64,000 nucleotides of DNA from Salvator merianae (lineage: Eukaryota > Chordata > Lepidosauria > Squamata > Teiidae), in assembly GCA_003586115.2 (NCBI GenBank), contig QVOM02000126.1, forward strand, positions 8,152,056-8,216,055, given 5' to 3'. Numbering within the stretch: the stretch's first letter is position 1; every line of letters starts with the position of its first letter. The notes beneath the pieces were generated by a model. The model did no database searches. It had not been told where the DNA came from and saw only the letters and a program-made list of their open reading frames with translations. Shown here one piece after another: positions 62,506-64,000 of this stretch. The translations under genes and the position numbers were made by a program.

Positions 62506-62844
62506 GGCTGCATCCAGACATGGCTTATTTATTCCGCTATATTTGGATATTCCAGAATAAAGCTTGACTATTCCAGAATATCCAGGCTTTATTCTGGAAT
62601 ATCCAAATATAGTGGAATAAGAAAGCAATATCTGGACAATGGCGGCCAGTGACTTGAAGCCTGGGTGTTTGGGCCCCGCACCGAAGCATGCCAAGGTGAT
62701 TTGTGGGGCCTTCGGGCCTCCATAGCGACCTGCTGAGGCAGTACAGAAGACCAGAGGCCCCGTGAACAGCCATGGCGTGCTTCGGCGTGGGGCCCGAACA
62801 CCCAGGCTTAAAGCCACCGACCGCCGCTACATCTGAATGCAGCC
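62506..62844. mobile_element. GGCTGCATCCAGAC MITE with TTA duplication, carrying a hAT
   Basis: Starts GGCTGCATCCAGACATGGC and ends ATCTGAATGCAGCC. TTA flanks both sides (62503-62505, 62845-62847). The inner arms match 43115-43252. A hAT MITE sits near the right end. Confidence 0.85.
62637..62829. mobile_element. palindromic hAT MITE inside another MITE
   Basis: Starts CAATGGCGGCCAGTGAC and ends CCACCGACCGCCGCTA. Flanks TATCTGGA and CATCTGAA match at 6 of 8. The uninterrupted target is known from 43115-43252 (GTCTGGATGCAGC). Confidence 0.8.
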
Positions 62845-62847
62845 TTA

Positions 62848-63300
62848 GACTGTGTCTGCACTGGGTTGATAGATAGGCCCACTGGACTCCCTGGAATGCC
62901 TCCTCTGCACTGTAGTCCATTCTACTGAGAGGTGAAAATGACACCATAGCCTGCTCCAACTATGAACCACTTGTAAGCAGTCCACACAGCATTCCAAGTG
63001 CAAGAGCACTGATCCAGTATACCAGAGTCAGCAAGACTGTCACTATTTCTCCAGGCACCCAGAAACCATAGAAGTGTGCTGCTTCTGGGCACCCAGCCAA
63101 AACAGTCCTGGCTGACAAAACATCCTTGGCTGTAATTTTGTTCCCAGTCTCCAAAGTTGGGCTAGGATGGGCCTCCTCTTGTACTGTGGATGGTCATTGG
63201 CGCTGGATCCAGCCCATCGTGGGTTGGATCATTCAGTTCAGCCCAGCACAGTGCAGGATAACTTGCACTGTGAGAAGCGGCCTGTCTAACCCAGCTGAGC
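62848..63300. mobile_element. MITE-like element (family H-F)
   Basis: Starts GACTGTGTCTGCACTGGG. The interior CACTGATCCAGTATACCAGA and TTCTGGGCACCCAGCC recurs reversed at 57975-58445. The right end is about CACTGTGAGAAGCGGCC. Confidence 0.45.
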
Positions 63301-63883
63301 CTATATATGCATTTAAATATATGATGTACTGGATAATAGGAAATGCCTTCAGCTTGTAATGGCCTTTGTTCCTAGGACGACAAACTCAAGAGGTGCTCAG
63401 GATTCCCAAAATCTCTTGCTGCTTGAAGACTGGGGCACCATAACCATACCAGCTGTCTGTCTCCTGGGTGAAGGAAACTGACCCTGGATGTCAGCAGACA
63501 ATAGGTCACCCTCTCGGCCGTCTGGGAGGTCCAATGGCCACAGTGTTGTCTTTGGAGCTGGGAAGCAAAGGGCTAGAAGTGGAATCAGTTTGCAGATGGG
63601 CTATTTATTATTCATGTTGCTATGCAACACAAATGTCTGTACGAAAGCCAAGAGGTGGGAGGAACTCAAACGGTGGAATACATTTCCCTTCCTGGCAAGG
63701 AACATTTCATTTTTTTTGATGTTGTTCACCACAATCTCCATAAATGTTCTGGGGCCTTAATACTTGTGCTTGTCCATTGAAGCTTATTGCATCCTGGCTC
63801 GGCCGACATTTCAAAACATGCCAGCAACTCTCAGATCAGGCTCTCCACACCGCGCACTTGATTTCATTCGTTGCCGTATCATA
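63301..63883. other. unassigned sequence
   Basis: No repeat or gene recognised. Two overlapping frames (63468-63719, 63488-63760) have no domain. Confidence 0.35.
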
Positions 63884-63990
63884 ATGACCCTCCAGATGTT
63901 GGACTACAGCTACCATCAGCCACAGCCAACTTGACCAGCGTCAAAAGATAATGGGAGTTGCAGTTCAGGAATATCTGATAAGCCACAGGG
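63884..63990. mobile_element. short palindromic repeat (ACTACAACTCCCA type)
   Basis: CCTCCAGATGTTGGACTACA + GCTACCATCAGCC is mirrored by ATAATGGGAGTTGCAGTTCA + GGAATATCTGATAAGCC. This is a common amniote palindromic repeat in my recollection; the arms here have diverged. Confidence 0.55.
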
Positions 63991-64000
63991 CCGGTTTGTA

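Overview
This window looks like vertebrate intergenic or intronic DNA, most likely from a squamate reptile, perhaps a gecko. That call rests on the mix of repeats: CR1 LINEs with (TTATGTTC) or (ATTCTATG) tails, L2-like LINEs, one L1 tail, tRNA-headed SINEs, a Penelope-like fragment and very many short DNA-transposon derivatives (MITEs). I found no host protein-coding gene, rRNA gene or functional tRNA gene. The only recognisable coding sequence is broken LINE ORF2: C-terminal pieces of CR1 and L2 reverse transcriptases and an L1 ORF2 tail. All other open frames are short, lie inside repeats or low-complexity tracts, or have no recognisable domain.

Layout. 1-5 kb: a Penelope-like inverted repeat (702-979), L2 pieces and quiet sequence. 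5.6-13 kb: dense MITEs and CR1, including a GC-rich hAT element holding a 33-bp minisatellite (7637-8227), AT-rich hAT elements and a palindromic hAT (11145-11337). 13.9-16.6 kb: two head-to-tail copies of an unclassified element with an E2F/CRE/CCAAT-like cluster. 16.6-28 kb: L2, CR1, a 599-bp GC-rich MITE, microsatellites and a 108-bp minisatellite (25282-25862). 28-34 kb: a possibly unique stretch, a dimeric CR1, a multi-hairpin hAT, a second GC-rich MITE, another possibly unique stretch (31540-32250) and a three-level nest (32260-33309). 34-47 kb: L2, MITEs, CR1, L1 and two more possibly unique stretches (42440-42965, 45225-45830). 47-64 kb: CR1, SINEs, a long hairpin, a third GC-rich MITE, a CAG tract inside a LINE, a duplicated 174-bp block and two polypurine tracts.

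Two DNA-transposon groups dominate. One has 8-bp target-site duplications (TSDs) and ends CAG(T/C)GGCGG or TAG(G/A)G(A/T)(T/G)GTGCA, which fits hAT. The other has ends GGGCC(T)TTT..GCACT or GGCTGCATCCA and, in the cleanest cases, 3-bp duplications (TAA, TTA, AAA, TTT, TGT), which fits PIF/Harbinger. These are calls from termini and TSDs seen here; no repeat library was consulted. The family labels H-A to H-G are mine and are used only inside this answer.

The most interesting items are: a hammerhead-like core in the Penelope-like repeat; a palindromic hAT whose loop carries an inverted copy of its own flank; an identical 174-bp duplication inside an L2; a 108-bp minisatellite whose units look like splice acceptors; a CR1 dimer junction shared by two separate loci; and an 80-nt near-perfect hairpin.
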